A model generated the notes under the pieces. The model searched no databases. It was not told the DNA's origin and was given only the letters and a program-made list of their open reading frames with translations. Made by a program: the position numbers and the translations under genes. From Wyeomyia smithii (taxonomy: Eukaryota > Arthropoda > Insecta > Diptera > Culicidae), in assembly GCF_029784165.1 (NCBI RefSeq), contig NC_073696.1, positions 83,326,220 to 83,390,219 of the forward strand: 64,000 bases of DNA, given 5' to 3'. Below are positions 22,638-35,900 of the stretch, piece after piece. Every line of letters begins with the position of its first letter. Within the stretch, counting starts at the first letter, position 1.

Positions 22638-22977
22638 CTGGAGGTGAACTGCGGTTCGTCATAGTGATGTTCCGTGGAAATCGACCGCGACAACAGAAGC
22701 GGTACATTTTGGCCGGGAACTTTCGGCGCTTCCATGGTGCTCCCGTTCGAATACTCATAGTTGTTGACGCGAATGTTAATATCCGGTGTATTCGTCGAGT
22801 TGTAGGTGAGCTTTTTCTGGAACTCGTGCGTGTAGGTATGCTGATCCGGTGCAGTCCGGGAGATGCTGTACGATGGCAGCTTCTGACGATGCCGCTTGAA
22901 TTGGATCAGAAACACGAAAAATGTGATGCACAACGTTACGATGAAACCTAGACCTAGATAGAAGATCCAGTCGGAAG
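22638..22977 (-). CDS. unc-5: UNC-5 transmembrane exon
   Basis: A 340-nt exon, 2 + 112 codons + 2. Acceptor 'tgtcgtttcAG|CT' and donor 'CTCCAG|GTTCGC' are both acceptable, and the trailing AG joins the C of the next exon. After SDW comes one hydrophobic span (IFYLGLGFIVTLCITFFVFL), then the stop-transfer QFKRHRQK, then a Tyr/Ser-rich cytoplasmic stretch with TYTHEFQKK, NYEYSNG and HHYDEPQF. The latter resembles the Tyr-containing juxtamembrane motif of UNC-5 proteins, a phosphorylation site in the family. The preceding exon (Ig and TSP1 domains) should lie at higher coordinates; none could be read in this window. Confidence 0.88.
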
Positions 22978-25827
22978 CTGAAACGACATGAAGTTAAAAG
23001 AACTTGTTAGACGGCATGGCTTTGTACAACAACTTCTCAAATTGAATGGTTACTATGGTTTTAATTTAAGGATTAAAAGAATCAAACAAATGTCAGAACC
23101 TCGATTGCTGTTTATATTTGAATATATCAAAATGTTGTTTCAGGCAGGTTGAAAAAAAAATGGAACATGAAAACGATCTGTTTTAAATAATCAATCATGT
23201 CGCTGTAAATTGTTTTTCATCCTCCCACAAACAGCGATTTAAACTTTTTCTTTCGTTCTGAAAGGGTATTCCATCCGTAAAGCATTTGCCTTTCACCCTA
23301 CTAGGTTTATTCGAGCGTTATTCTCATTTCATTCTGCTGCAAGAGCATGCATTAAAATTCACATATCAGAAGCTATTCTTCCGATAGCCACACACGATGA
23401 GCCGAGATGGAAGGAGAAGCTGGAGTCTCGCTGAAATGATTGCGACCACGGGATCGGTGACAGGAGCGACGGTTTTAACTTTTCAGCTAGAAGGAAGCGA
23501 CCAATCATCATCATGTTGTGTAGCACAGGAGACGGTTTGGATGCTTCCCTTCCTTTTCAAGTGTGGTAGTAGAATTATGACAGCGAAAGCAACAGCGGGT
23601 ACTGAATAAAGTAGTATTCATATGGCAAGATGGCTCGTTTGCGGTATCGGGATTTTTTTGTTGAGCATGAGCATTAACATGATTGACCGCCCGCGGTTGC
23701 TACTCCGTTATTGCCAGATCAGCAGTAATTACACAGAGAACCAATAGATGATGCTTGGGACCAACATGCATCCTCAATGTGTAAAAACTGGTGACCTTAA
23801 TCTGTTTATTAGGCAATACCAGCGCCGGCCGCATCCGAATGCAGGTCAAAGAAGGAGTTTGTATAGGAAAATGTTGACGTGATACTCGCTTTCTTGGAAA
23901 CCGAGAACACCTCTGCACTTCCACGAGAAATCACTGGGAAGTTGGAGAAAGGGCAAGGTATACAGCAGGGTTCGTTTTGGTAAACGATGCGCTGATTTCG
24001 AGCGTCGGGTTCTTTAGAACAAGTGTCGCGCCATTACATCCGCCACGATAATCATAATGCGATTCGAACTGATTCAGTTTGACAATGTAACACCACAACA
24101 ATAAATCGAACGCAAGGATACTGGATCTTTGACCGAATTGAAACAACTTCAAATGATTGGATATCTCCTCGTAAGGTGATCCTCTTTATACCGAAAGCTA
24201 TTGCGCGTTGGTGATCTATCTGAAAATAAAACGGCCTCATGAAAGGTATAAACGCGGAGTTTCTAGGGGTTCGGTCAACCGGATATTTTCTATTTAACAG
24301 ATCGACTAACGACGTCTCTCGTATTCACTTCGTCTGCTCTAAAAAGAAAACAATCCCGCGAAAAACACACCTGAAAAACGGAATATAAAAATGTTGCGCG
24401 CTTATTACGGAAACGAACCATGAGTATCTTTCTTGCCAAACACCGCGATCCTCTGCGTACGACGCGCGTTAAGTAGCCTTTGCCACTTAAAGCGACCAGC
24501 TATTTGTCAATCCCGAGTACACGTCTGCTGACGTGATTCTTTGGAAGCTATATATCGCGTTTTCGTTACTCACGATATTCATCGACCGAACGAAATTTTC
24601 GGCTAAATGGTCACTGTGAAACATGAACAAGTATCTGGGTATACCCCGCGAAATCACTTCATTTTGAAAACGTTCATATGAGCAAAACTCTCTCGAGCCG
24701 GAAACGCGGTTTACACCGAAGCATTACGCACGACCGCTAATTTCCCTTCTACCGACGCAGACGCTCGGGGACACGACATTTCGATGCGAATGTTACCTAT
24801 TAAATAGAAAAATTGGCAAAGTTTCATGCATACAAAGCCTTAATTATTCAAAAACGCAGATATCCAAATTGGCCAGTATATTGAGTTTATTAACAAAATG
24901 CCGAACTAGTCAAAACTGGAACACAGTATATCTGCCCAGAAGTTGCGGTATCAGGATTTTTTGTTACTCAAAAACTCAAATTAAAAATCGTTTTATGCTA
25001 AATTAACAATTAATTTATAATCAAGCTTCAGATTTGAAATATTAAAGTGAAAATGATAGCAGACAACGTTCCGAAATTCTCAAAATCACTTATGATAAAA
25101 AAGACAATGATTCCAAATTTTGTTCAAACACGCCAAAGAAGAAGAAGATTATCACAAATTTAGATAATGTTAAGAATTGTCAAAAGCAGCGGTAAAGGTA
25201 AAAGAAAATATACATACGAAAATATTTTAAATTAATCTCATACTAAAAACAATCACATAACAGGGCTTTCGAAGCCAAGAAACTAATTTTATATTGAACT
25301 CAAAATCTTTGTAAAATAAAAACGTTTGAAGCGATAGACAACATTCCTCGGAAAGAAATGAACTTAAATTAAACTTAGAAGTGCCTCTTTCACGGGCCCG
25401 AAAATATTATAAGAGGATTTTAAATTGAGCCCAGAGTTAACAGAAAACGTTTTTTAAATCCACGAAATTCCAGAAAAAAAACTTTCGAGCCTAGAATAAA
25501 AAATACAACATTTATAAAAAATTAAGCTTTGAATCTTCGAAAGGCGAAAAACATCAAACAGAGAAATGTTACCAAATTTAACTGAGAGTTGCCAAAAATC
25601 GTTTTACAAATCAAAAAAAGCCAAAATACTGATCTCGAATAAAGTTCAGAGTCACCAACGTTCCACATATAGGAAGGGATCATAAAGAAAAATGACCTAA
25701 AACAACTGCTAAAAATCATTTTGAAACTAACACTCAAATAGGCTTCCGAATGCCAAAAAATTAAAGAAGAAAATGGTTTAATATCAAACTTAAAATTGCA
25801 AAAAATGTAATAAAATGCTCTAGGCTA
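22978..25827. other. Probable unc-5 intron, no gene recognised
   Basis: AT-rich to 23230, then less biased and CpG-containing around 23390-24780, with no repeat ends recognised. No Ig or TSP1 coding was found on the minus strand. From 24790 it is A-rich with no frames. Confidence 0.45.
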
Positions 25828-27172
25828 CAGTGCGCACTGGGCCAGAAATGGAACCTAGCGGTACGAAATTATTAACGCTCTCAGGGCTTGACCAATCGGT
25901 TTCCGATATTCTACAAAGTTTCTTGGTATAGTTAGGGCTTCATTTTGAATGTTTGAATTAGTTCGGAATTTAGCCGCGAAGGTGGCATTGCTATGCCAAC
26001 TTCTTCCCCTTACACGCTAGAGCTTTGCGGTTTTCGACAAAGTTGTAGATCTTCAAATTCTATGAAACTTTACAGAACATACCAAATTTCGTGAACGCTC
26101 TGAAGTGAAGACTACAGTTAAAATTGTTCTCCTTCTCTACGTGCCGAAAACGATCCGTAGTATGCTGATTGAGAAAATTGTATATTCTTTGGTGATTTTC
26201 ATGTTTCGAATCACAAAACTATTACAAAAAAAACGTGAAACTCAAGTTTACCAAATTCATCAAAAACTCGTAAATTTCCAAAAAAAAAAAATATGAGACA
26301 GAAATTTTGTTTCTTCTACGAAGTTACATGAAATTCCTGATCTAAAACTTTGTCGAAAACTGCAGAGCTCTAGCGTGTAAAAATAAAAAGTTGGTGTCGT
26401 AGCGCCATCTCTGCGGCCAAATCGCGAATTAAACTGAACGTTAAGTTGAAGTTCTTATTAAACTGAGAAACTTTGCTGAAGACTGCAAATAGTTTGTATA
26501 GAGTATCAGAGTACTGGAGCGTGTATTCCATGCAATAAATACATGGCAATTGTATTTTTACATGAAACCTATGGTTATATTCAAACTGAAATATCACAAA
26601 AACACAAAAAAATCAAGATTTTTCAATGGTTAATTTTTAGAAAAAGTCATGGTTTGCTAATACTTGCTACCCACTGAGATATCTATTTCACAAAATTATG
26701 TATTTTTTCAAATTTTGTGTGATATTTTTACTTAAGTAGGTACTTCAAAAACATCCGTACTCGGAATAAAACGACGTAATTATTCAATTTCTATCGAGAA
26801 AAAATTTGTAAGAAATTAGTTCGAGTGAACTCATGAAATTATCACAATAAAACGTGAGTTTCAGACAAATTTTATAAAAACTCGTAGATCTCTGATATTT
26901 GAAGAGTTAGAGATTTGGTATGTTCTGTGAAGTTTCATAGAATTTAAAGATCTACAGCTTTGTCGAAAACCGCAAAGCTCTAACGTGTAAGGGGAAGCAG
27001 TTGTCATCGCAACGCCACCTTCGCGGCTAAACTACGAACTAATTCAAACATTCAAAATGAAGCCCTAACCATACCAAGAAACTTTGTAGAAGATCGAAAA
27101 CCGATTGGTCAAACCCTGAGAGCGTTAATAATTTCGTACCGCTAGATTCCATTCCTGGCCCAGTGTGCAGTG
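25828..27172. mobile_element. Foldback element with ~270-bp inverted arms
   Basis: The left arm starts 'cagtgcgcactgggcc' (25828) and runs to ~26095. The right arm (26905-27172) is its complement, ending 'ggcccagtgtgcagtg'. A third, more diverged copy of the same module lies inside at about 26345-26545 ('ttgtcgaaaactgcagagct', 'gcgccatctctgcggcc'). No ORF of note and no clear target duplication. Confidence 0.85.
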
Positions 27173-28378
27173 AACAAAGGCTAGAAAGAAGAATAGGTGA
27201 TTACTAATTAACCCCAAAATTCGATTCCTAAAACCAACAAAGGCTCAGAAAATGATATCAAGTTAAGCTCCGCTGTTAAATGATTCCAAGTGCACCATAT
27301 TATCGCTGTTCCAACGTGGAATCCGTTAGTATATAGGGGAGGATTGTACAAAACGCACCAGTTAAGCATTTTCGCGATTTACAGCGCTTCAAATCATTTC
27401 AAAGCAACATTGAACATGTAGGATGATTGTAGGATCTATTTATTGTATGTTTATGATGAAGTTTATTATAAAATACTCGATTTCAATGTCTTTTTTGGTT
27501 AAAATTACCATTGCCACCAAACAAGCCCGTGACCAATACGCACCACAACAAAGGTCAGTATGCTCCAAAGCAGAAGGCTAATATGCCACTAGCAGAAATC
27601 AGCACGCAAAGTGAGAAGCGCTTGAAGTCTCGCAAGTAAAATAAAAAATAATGGAACATGCTTTAAGTTGTCAAGCAATCTCCTGCAAGCTTTTCATAGT
27701 GCATTCTGCCCCAGTTTTAATTTTGATTGTTTTTAGGTAAAAGTTGACGAAAGTTAGTGAAATAATTTGAAATACTCATAGTATCATAAACTCAAAAAGT
27801 GTATAGGTTAGGGGAACCATAGTTTTTTTTGTATTATTTACTAGTCAGTTAATCATAAAAGCTTAAATAAAATTTATGAAAGATTACATGTTGGCCACAG
27901 CCAATTGCACAGTTTTTTGAGTATTTTAGTCATTATGGCACACTTTTTTATATGAGAACTGTAGAGAAGCTGGGTTTTTATGAGAAAAGCGAAGAATTTC
28001 GTCATAAAAAGCCACATGTGTAAGTATTTTGGGGAATTAATAGCATGGGCCATCTTACCCAACTGGTGCGTCTTGTACGGTTCTCCCCTAATGCTGATGG
28101 AGAATTGATTTTCGATTATATATACTTCTCTTCCATCAAGATGAGAGGAAGATATTCAATGTGACCTAAAGCAATATAAAAATAAACGTTGATGTTATGA
28201 TGGTATGAAACAGTAGAGGTAAACCCAATTCAATGGCAAATGAAAGTAGTAAAACCGGTGAGAACAGGTACTATGATTATTCATTAAACTTTAGATATTG
28301 CTACTATTATTATTGCGATACGATCATATAAGATTATTTTTGATACTGTTTTTGCTATTGGTGCACGTTTATCATTAC
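27173..28378. other. No recognised gene
   Basis: Contains '(g)gggaggattgtacaaaacgc' at 27340 and the loosely complementary 'gcgtcttgtacggttctccc' at 28067-28086, which may mark the ends of an otherwise featureless ~750-bp element. Otherwise AT-rich. Confidence 0.4.
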
Positions 28379-28518
28379 CGTAAGCCGGGGTGAGTTTGTG
28401 TCATACAAACCCATTGTCAATCTTTTTTGAATAAGTTCTTTCGAATAATTATTCGAAAAAACTTATTCAAGAAAGATTGACAACGGGTTTGTATGGCACA
28501 ATCTCACCCCGGCTTACG
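28379..28518. repeat. Near-perfect 140-bp hairpin
   Basis: The left arm 'cgtaagccggggtgag' ... 'aagttctttcgaat' is followed directly by its complement ending 'ctcaccccggcttacg'. Arms are about 66 nt with few mismatches and a loop of only a few bases. Confidence 0.9.
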
Positions 28519-29332
28519 CTAGCCATTTTTATTATAGATCGTATGATCACTATACAATTATAATTATGTTATTTTTTACTATAATTATTATCATTATTGC
28601 TGTTGTCATTATACTTATTATTCTGGAAGGTTTTGATAACATTACATGGCATTGTATAACCCGGATCAAGTATAGATGCAAGGAGCCTACTTCATGCTAT
28701 CGGATAACACATTCAATATGGAGAAGAGAAATAAGAATAATAGTCAACGAACAGTTAAGTAGAATGGAGTAAAATGCAGAATCGATTTGATCAATTGGGT
28801 TACGATAAAACTCAATGGAATGCGATAAACTATGATGTGATAAAGTTCAATCCATCAAAACTTAGGTAATCCCTAGCATAAATCGTTAAAACACAATTTA
28901 CTGTTTTAATTTTCATTATCTATGTACTTTTCACTAATAAAACGTGTCCTGTGTCTTGGAATATGATTAAAAGCACATGTTGAAGTGTAATGGGTAATCA
29001 TCCAACTCAAATATTTTCTTGATCAAAAATCTCCAAATTGAAATGCAAGACCATCTTGAGAACCAATTCCATTGGTTACAATTTCACCCCTGGATCTCTC
29101 AATTCAAAAACAATTGACACATTTTCGACAGTTCTTAGTTAAAGGCGTTATCTAGAAATAAAGGGTTCTGTTCCCCATCATTATTTTGGTTTTGTTTTAT
29201 TTAACTAAACGTTACAATCATATATGAATTATTGGGTGGTGTTTGGCCCTTTTGGGTTGTTTGCTGGAAACCGTCTCATTAGATTTCAAAATTAACTTTG
29301 GATTCGACGGAGTTTGATATTTGAAACACATA
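28519..29332. other. No recognised gene
   Basis: AT-rich intergenic or intronic sequence with ATT-rich runs at 28560-28620. Nothing supported. Confidence 0.45.
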
Positions 29333-30330
29333 GGGGAACTGCTCCATTATTCATCTCAGCCCATATATTCATCTCATACAACATGAAAAAACAATTGAAA
29401 ACAGGAAACACGCATGTTTTTTAACTAAACCATTCTGCTAATCCATGGAATGGATTCTTCTTAGTTCACTTTAGATTTCTCGTAAAGTAGAAACCTCAGA
29501 AACTCACTTAAAAGCTCTTAATTCGATATTATAGTCAGGAATCTGCACTTAAAAACTTATTTAATTCAATCAACAACCTCAGAAAACAAAAACCGGCCAT
29601 TGTTCTATACGACTACAACGGGACTCGTTCAGCAGCCAACCAAAGTTCTTTCTTCACTAGCGGACCACTTTTTATTTTAATCACTAAACAAAATCACTCA
29701 CTAAACTAAGAATACTTTAATCTTTAAAATGTTCACCTCAACATTCCAAAAACAAACTTGAATTAGCAGAAATATATGAGATGAATTTCTACAATTCCTA
29801 AATTTCAACTGTATGTAATTTCATCTGTTTTCACTGCGTTGAAGAAAATCAAAAGTTGCCAAATCAGTTTCTGTTGATACGAAAAAATCATACTGAAAAT
29901 GTTAAATTATTCTGACATAATTGACATAAATCGACAGCACTGCAGTTACCTAGGTTACCAATTTTTCACGTAAACAACTATAGCGGATATCTGGGTAACC
30001 TACTACGACGGGCTTTGGCTACGTTCATTCATGATCATGTGATTCATTCATGACTAACAGTGTGATGAATATGGGGGCGTCGTGAGATGAATAATTGAGC
30101 AGTTATTCAAGTTTTGAGATGGGTATGGAAGCGTTGTGAAAAATGGTTAGTTTTACAAAATTCAGGCTAAATCTAGCTAAGTATACTAAATATACAATGC
30201 TGAACGATTCCATAAGAGCACGTAAGCGTATTTTGTTTATTTCTTCAAAGATTTCGTGAAAAATTGGGTTTTGATCCGTGCATTCTTCGTGAATATCGGC
30301 CAAATGAGATGAATAATGGAGCAGTTCCCC
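29333..30330. mobile_element. TA-flanked MITE, copy 2
   Basis: TA|GGGGAACTGCTCC ... GGAGCAGTTCCCC|TA, with better-preserved ends than copy 1. 998 bp. Internal landmarks such as 'cgggactcgttcagc', 'acctaggttaccaattt' and 'gggggcgtcgt' are shared with 20863-21843. Confidence 0.88.
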
Positions 30331-30488
30331 TATATGAAGTTTCACTAAACCAATTATTCTCTAAAAACTGAAACTGTCCTAGAGTGTACTTATAAGTCGA
30401 TTTGTTTTCAATCGATTTCCCTCATTCTTGCAGCAAACAAAATTATACATCCGCCCGAATGCAGAAAATAGTTGTTTGATTATGAGTA

Positions 30489-32900
30489 CTATTGAAAATT
30501 GTTAAGCCTTGTTGAACGAAAACTACGTCCTCTGGTCCACGTCATTAGCGAAGCAGATGAACTGGCCGCACGTTTCATAACACCTTCAAGCGCAATGTTG
30601 GACATGAGGCAGGAAAGACCGTCGCCTTGTCGAAGTCCCTTGCGTGTTTCAAACAGGCTCGATAACGCACCTGAAATTTTCACACAGCACTGTACACCAT
30701 CCATCGTGGCCTTTATCAGTCTTGATAGTTTCGCGGGGAAACCATTTTCGTCCATGGTTTTCCATAACTCTTCATGGTCGATAGTATCGTAGGCGGCTTT
30801 TTTTTTTATTCTCGCTTATTTTCCGTCGGTCTAGTTCCGCCACTGTTGTGGCCAATCACCGACGCCCAGGGAGGCGACTCCACACCCAGGACCCTAACTC
30901 ACGACCCGTTTATTAACAGACCGGCGCCAACGGCTTTACTTCCTCATGCGATGGAAGGCGTGATCCCAGGGATTTTTCGCCTCAGAAAATCTCCCGGTGT
31001 CGGCTAGGATTGAATATAGTCCAGTTGGGTTGGTTGTGAGTGGATCACGCCACCTCACAACCATCGACACCTATGTCGGCGGTGGGATTCGAACCCAGGC
31101 GTCGAGCGTGGTTGGCGGAGACGTTACCAACCACAGCCCCCGCTCGTCCTCGTAGGCGGCTTTGAAATCGATGAATTGGTGGTGCGTGGGGACTTGGTAT
31201 TCGCGACATTTTTGGAGGATCTGCCGCAGCGCGAAGATTTGGTCCGTTGTCGAACGCTCATCCACAAAACCGGCTTGATAACTTTCAACAAAGCTCCCTG
31301 CTAGCGGCGAGAGATGGCGAAAGACGACCTGGGAGAGCACTTTGTAGGCTGCGTTGAGAATCGTGATCGCTCGATAGTTGTCACATTCTAACTTGTCGCC
31401 CTTCTTGTATATAGGGCATATTACTCCGGTAGCTGTTCTGTATCCCAGATCCTGACTATCAGCTGGTGTAGACAAAAAGCCAATTTCAAAAGCTCCGCTG
31501 CAATGCCATCTTTTTCAGCTGATTTGTTGTTCTTGAGCTGCTTGATGGCATCCTTAACTTCACTTATCGTTGGGGCGGAATGTCTCCCACATCCGCTGTG
31601 CTGACGAAGCCGTTCCTCCTGCAGTCTTGGTCCTCTGCCTCTGCGCCATTCAGGTGTTCATTGTACTGCTACTTCCACCTGTCGATCACCTCACGTTCAT
31701 CCGTCAAGATTCCTCCATCATTATCCCGACACATTTCGGCTCGCGGCACAAAGCCGGCATGGGATGCGTTTGGTTTCTTGTAGAACACACGTGTTTCTTG
31801 AGAACGATACTGCTGCTCCATTTCCTCACACTCAATCTTTTCACGGCGGCGCTTTTTGTCCCGGAACAGATGGGTCTGCTGTCTTCGCTTCAGTTTCTAT
31901 CGCATCACGTTTTGACGGGTCCCTTGCTGCAGCATCAATGCCCGCGCTGCATTCTTCTCGTCTAGAACCGTCTGACACTCCTCGTCGAACCAGCCGTTAC
32001 GTCGATTCCCCTCGACGAACCCTATGGCACTTTCCGCTGCGCTGTTAATGGCTGCTTTTACATTACTCCAGCAGTCCTCTAGAGGGGCTTCGATGGTTTC
32101 CCCCTCTTCTAGCAGTGCTGCCTCAAGGCTTTGCACGGAATTAGTAACGACTTCGGGAAATTTGAGTCGCTCCAGGTCATACCGTGGCGGCTGACGGTAG
32201 CGGATGTTGTTGACAATCGAAAGTCGACCATCAGAGGATAGTGGTCAAAATCGACGTTTGCGCCACGGTAGGCTCGGGCGTCTATAATATCCGAGAGTTA
32301 CCTTCCATCAATCAAAGCGTGATCGATTTGTGATTAGGTATGTTGTGGTGATCTCCAGTTGTACCGACATGCGGGGGATGCTGAAAGTAGGTACTACGTA
32401 TGGCCATATTTTTGGAGGCGGCGAAGTCAATGAGTCGAAGACCGTTTTCGTTCGTTAGCCGGTGAGCGCTGAACTTCCCAATAACCGCTCTAAATTCCTA
32501 CCCCTGGCCTACCTAAGCGTTATAACTGATCTGATAACGATTTTGACGTCATGTCTTGGGCAGCTATCGTATGCACGCTCTAGCTGCGTGAAAAAGGCGT
32601 CCTTATCGTCATCGTTACTTCCTATGTGAGGGCTGTGCACGTTAATTTTGCTCACGTTGTAGAAACGGCGCTTCTGCATTTCACCCATCACAATAGGAGC
32701 TGTGCCCAGCTCGTGTGTGTTGCCGCTGCTCTGGTAGATGGTATAACCATCTTTGTACGTATGTACCGATACTCCCTTCCAGCATACCTCCTGCAGCGCT
32801 ACAATGTCGAACTTGCTGGCCCTCAATCGGAAAGAATGCGGGTACTTCCTAAAAAATAAGAGACTTGCAGTTCCACGATCCGAGTTTCCAATCGTTAGTC
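30489..32900 (-). pseudogene. RTE-like non-LTR retrotransposon, broken, with SINE inside
   Basis: Reading down the minus strand: endonuclease-like frame 32826-32509 (FDIVALQEVCWKG, DGYTIYQSSGNTHELG); a connecting region with EES-type and 'NGWFDEECQTVLDEKNAA' residues (32136-31897); RT N-terminal part 31475-31164 (CPIYKKGDKLECDNYRAI, SYQAGFVDERSTTDQIF, FIDFKAAY); then, after a SINE, 30780-30489 (MDENGFPAKLSRLIKATM, FETRKGLRQGDGLSC). The LQEVRWKG/GDGLS style is that of RTE/craft-like insect elements. Frameshifts and stops are frequent, and the copy ends before the YADD motif. It mobilised by target-primed reverse transcription; this copy is dead. Confidence 0.8.
30801..31150 (-). mobile_element. 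tRNA-derived SINE inside the RTE-like element
   Basis: Minus-oriented. It begins 'agcgggggctgtggttggta' (box A region), has box B 'gggttcgaatccca', and ends in an A-rich tail ahead of 30800. It is flanked by the 13-bp direct repeat 'cgtaggcggcttt' (30788-30800 and 31151-31163), a target-site duplication in the RT frame (AAYDT). It is the same family as 48614-48970, ~350 bp long. Confidence 0.92.
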
Positions 32901-35900
32901 CGTTTCCGTTGCTTGGGTCTATGCCGATTGTTCCGGTTCGAATTTAATATTTTTGATATTGCTTATTTCCATTTTAATTTATTTTCATGAATCTTTTACT
33001 TATTATTAAATATGAATTATTATGACTGGGCTCGAACCATGATTTAGACAAATTCTTTGTTATCCATAACATCGGTCTTCCCCTTCCATCTTGACGAATA
33101 AGTGCTGAGGTTTGGAGGAATTTAAACACAACCGGACCCCGAAAATTTTTGCTCTCGAAATAGTTATCCGTAATTTTTTTTCCAATATTTTTGTGCAGTT
33201 CACCTAGAACCGTAGAATACGCTTACGCAATGCTTCTTGTTTAGACGCCATTTTGGACAGAACAGAGCATGCATAAACAAAACATAGAAATACTGGCATA
33301 AAGAGGGGAGAGAGAACTCACATATACATACTCTAATCTCTCTCTACGCGTGTTCGTTGTAGAGGAAACGGTACTCAAAAAATCCCAAAATTTTAGTTGT
33401 CACTCGTAAGACAACAGTCTTGATAAGATTTACCATTTGCCTATTTGTAATTAATTTTGATGTATATTTATTGCCCCATTTTGAACCGATTCTTGTTTAG
33501 TAAAAGTATTCTACATTTTTAAGTCCAGGTTTGGGTTTAATAATCTTTCCTGTATCCCCTTCATGGCTTTTTAAAGAAAACCTTCATCTCGAACCTTTTA
33601 ATAAGTTTTTCTTTAGATGTAAACTAAGATTATTAATTCTCAAAAACGTATCTCAAGTGTCTCGTGTCGTGGCATTACATGTAACTCTAAAAGTTTTGCT
33701 CTAATGAGATTCAAAGTCAGGGAAAGACTAAATGGGTTACGAAACACTGTCTTCACAAATGATTTCTGAATTCTAGTTTAGGTACTAATAGGACTAATGT
33801 CGCGATTGACGTTATTCTTCTCCAATATAACGGTGACAAAACAAAAAATTTACACCACCTGAAATCATACCTCATCTTGGCCTCCGAATCGCACGTGATG
33901 GGGCCAAGCAGCGCGACGCACGGAGGTGGACACATGCCGCCGCATCACGTCGATACGTACTCTCCCCCGTGGGGGAGCTGAAGAAGCGCTTCGCTCTGGG
34001 GACAGTTTTATGGAAATTGCAGTCACCCACAGTGTGCGGAGTAGGTAGGCACCCTCGCTCGGTGTTAGTGCGGCATTCATCAAGGCCTCTTTTATGGTTT
34101 TTTGCGGAGGAATCCCGCCGGGAGCGGGAGCCAGAATGAGTAGCGCTTTGCACGAGGGGACTTTTAAATTATGCCGTATTTATGCAAAGAGACCCATTGA
34201 AGTGAACAGCCAGTTTTAGATGAAAGAGTGATTCGTTCCAGTGTTGAAGATTGTCAAGGGGTTCCGATGCAGTCAGCAAATGTGTGTGCTATGTGGGGCA
34301 GATTGTTCTTATACACCACAGGGCTCATCTCCGAGGCTGGGGAATGTGCTGCGAATGACGATGTTGATGGTGATGACGATGAAAATGCCTTTGGTTTCCC
34401 CATTCGAAGCGTTCACTTTCATTTTTGCCGCTCGCATATCAGGAGTGGGATGATTTGTTTAAAGGTTTGTTTCGCCACGCGGATGCCACTGAATTAATAT
34501 CTTCTCGAAAGTCATTTGCTGCGGACGATGAGAGGCGATTAAAATTTGATTTTATGCAAATTTTTGGCACAGCCCTGCCTCCACGGTTGGGTTAAGAGTA
34601 ACGAAGGGTGTGAAAACGTTTTGATGAGTTGTAATTATTTCTGTATTATCAATGAGTTATGCGCTAGCAACATGCCCTGAATTTATATTATGTGCATACA
34701 TATATTTTTCGAGAAGATTTAAAAATTAAAGATCATAAATGAACCCATTTCGCGAACCTTCTCAGCACTCCCGATAGACATCATATTCTGATTGATTAAA
34801 AACCATGCATTGTATAGCGAACAGTACATTGATGCATTCTCAGACGGATCAATAACTTCCAATAGTCCCATGGTGCATTTTCCGAAGCTGAGCAGTCGTA
34901 ATCATCAACATAATGGAGCATCCAGCGCAGCGGTATGGCAAACGTAGGATCGCATGGAATTTATCCTTGCTGTGGGATCACCGAGATGGAACGACAACTA
35001 ATGGTGCATTGCTGAATAAGTAACAATGTGAAGCTGTCTACCAACCACAATTTCATCGCCACCCAAAATGTTAAAATCACGGGCAGCCAATGGGAGACAG
35101 CAAATCAATACCTAAATTGGAAGTCAGAATATTTACCCGTGATCGATCTGATGCCGCCCCCGTGCGAGAATCGCGAAATACAAAAACACATTTTCGTTGA
35201 TTTTTGCTAAACGTGGTCACCCCACAACGGAGTGTCAGAGAGTTTGATTGGCAGAAAAACAAACGTATATTTCTGTGACATGTTTGAAATAATTGTAAAA
35301 CCTAGCATCCTAGTAGTGAGCGTCCGGGATGAGCATGTAAAACGGGAAATCCACTGTTAGACTGTTATTGACCGTTGTTGTGCCCTAATGAGTTATTTTT
35401 AATAATGCAATTTGTAATTGTTTTCATCTAGCCTGGAATTTGTTTGGAAAATGTTTTGTCTGCACGAAGGTATCCCTGTGATTGATATAAAAAATATGTT
35501 ATTCGTTCCAATGCATATGGATTTAAACTAGCATTTTGAATTTTATAGAAGCCTACAACTCGTACAAATTTGAATTTTTCATCTCTGGATTTAAACATTT
35601 GAAAAATAAATATAGTGGCAGCATGGATATAAAAAAATCTAGCTTTGCTCTAAGCAGTTGCCTGCTACGGGCCAAAACCAACAACACTATTCGTCGCCTA
35701 ACGAGGTACCCATCAGTGTAAACAACACGATTGAACACGGTTCAAATTTCTCCACATTCCCACAGGCAATCAGCCTCCAGCAATTAACGACCGCAGTCCC
35801 TTCCTGTGGCAATAATAATAAAATGAAACGAAAATTTTCGGCGTCATGTATAACGTAACGGCAATTAAGTACACTATAAAATGTAACACAGGAGGTGTAC

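Noticed and set aside
30499..32947. Several plus-strand frames of 64-131 codons
   Set aside because: Antisense of the RTE-like element and of the nested SINE.
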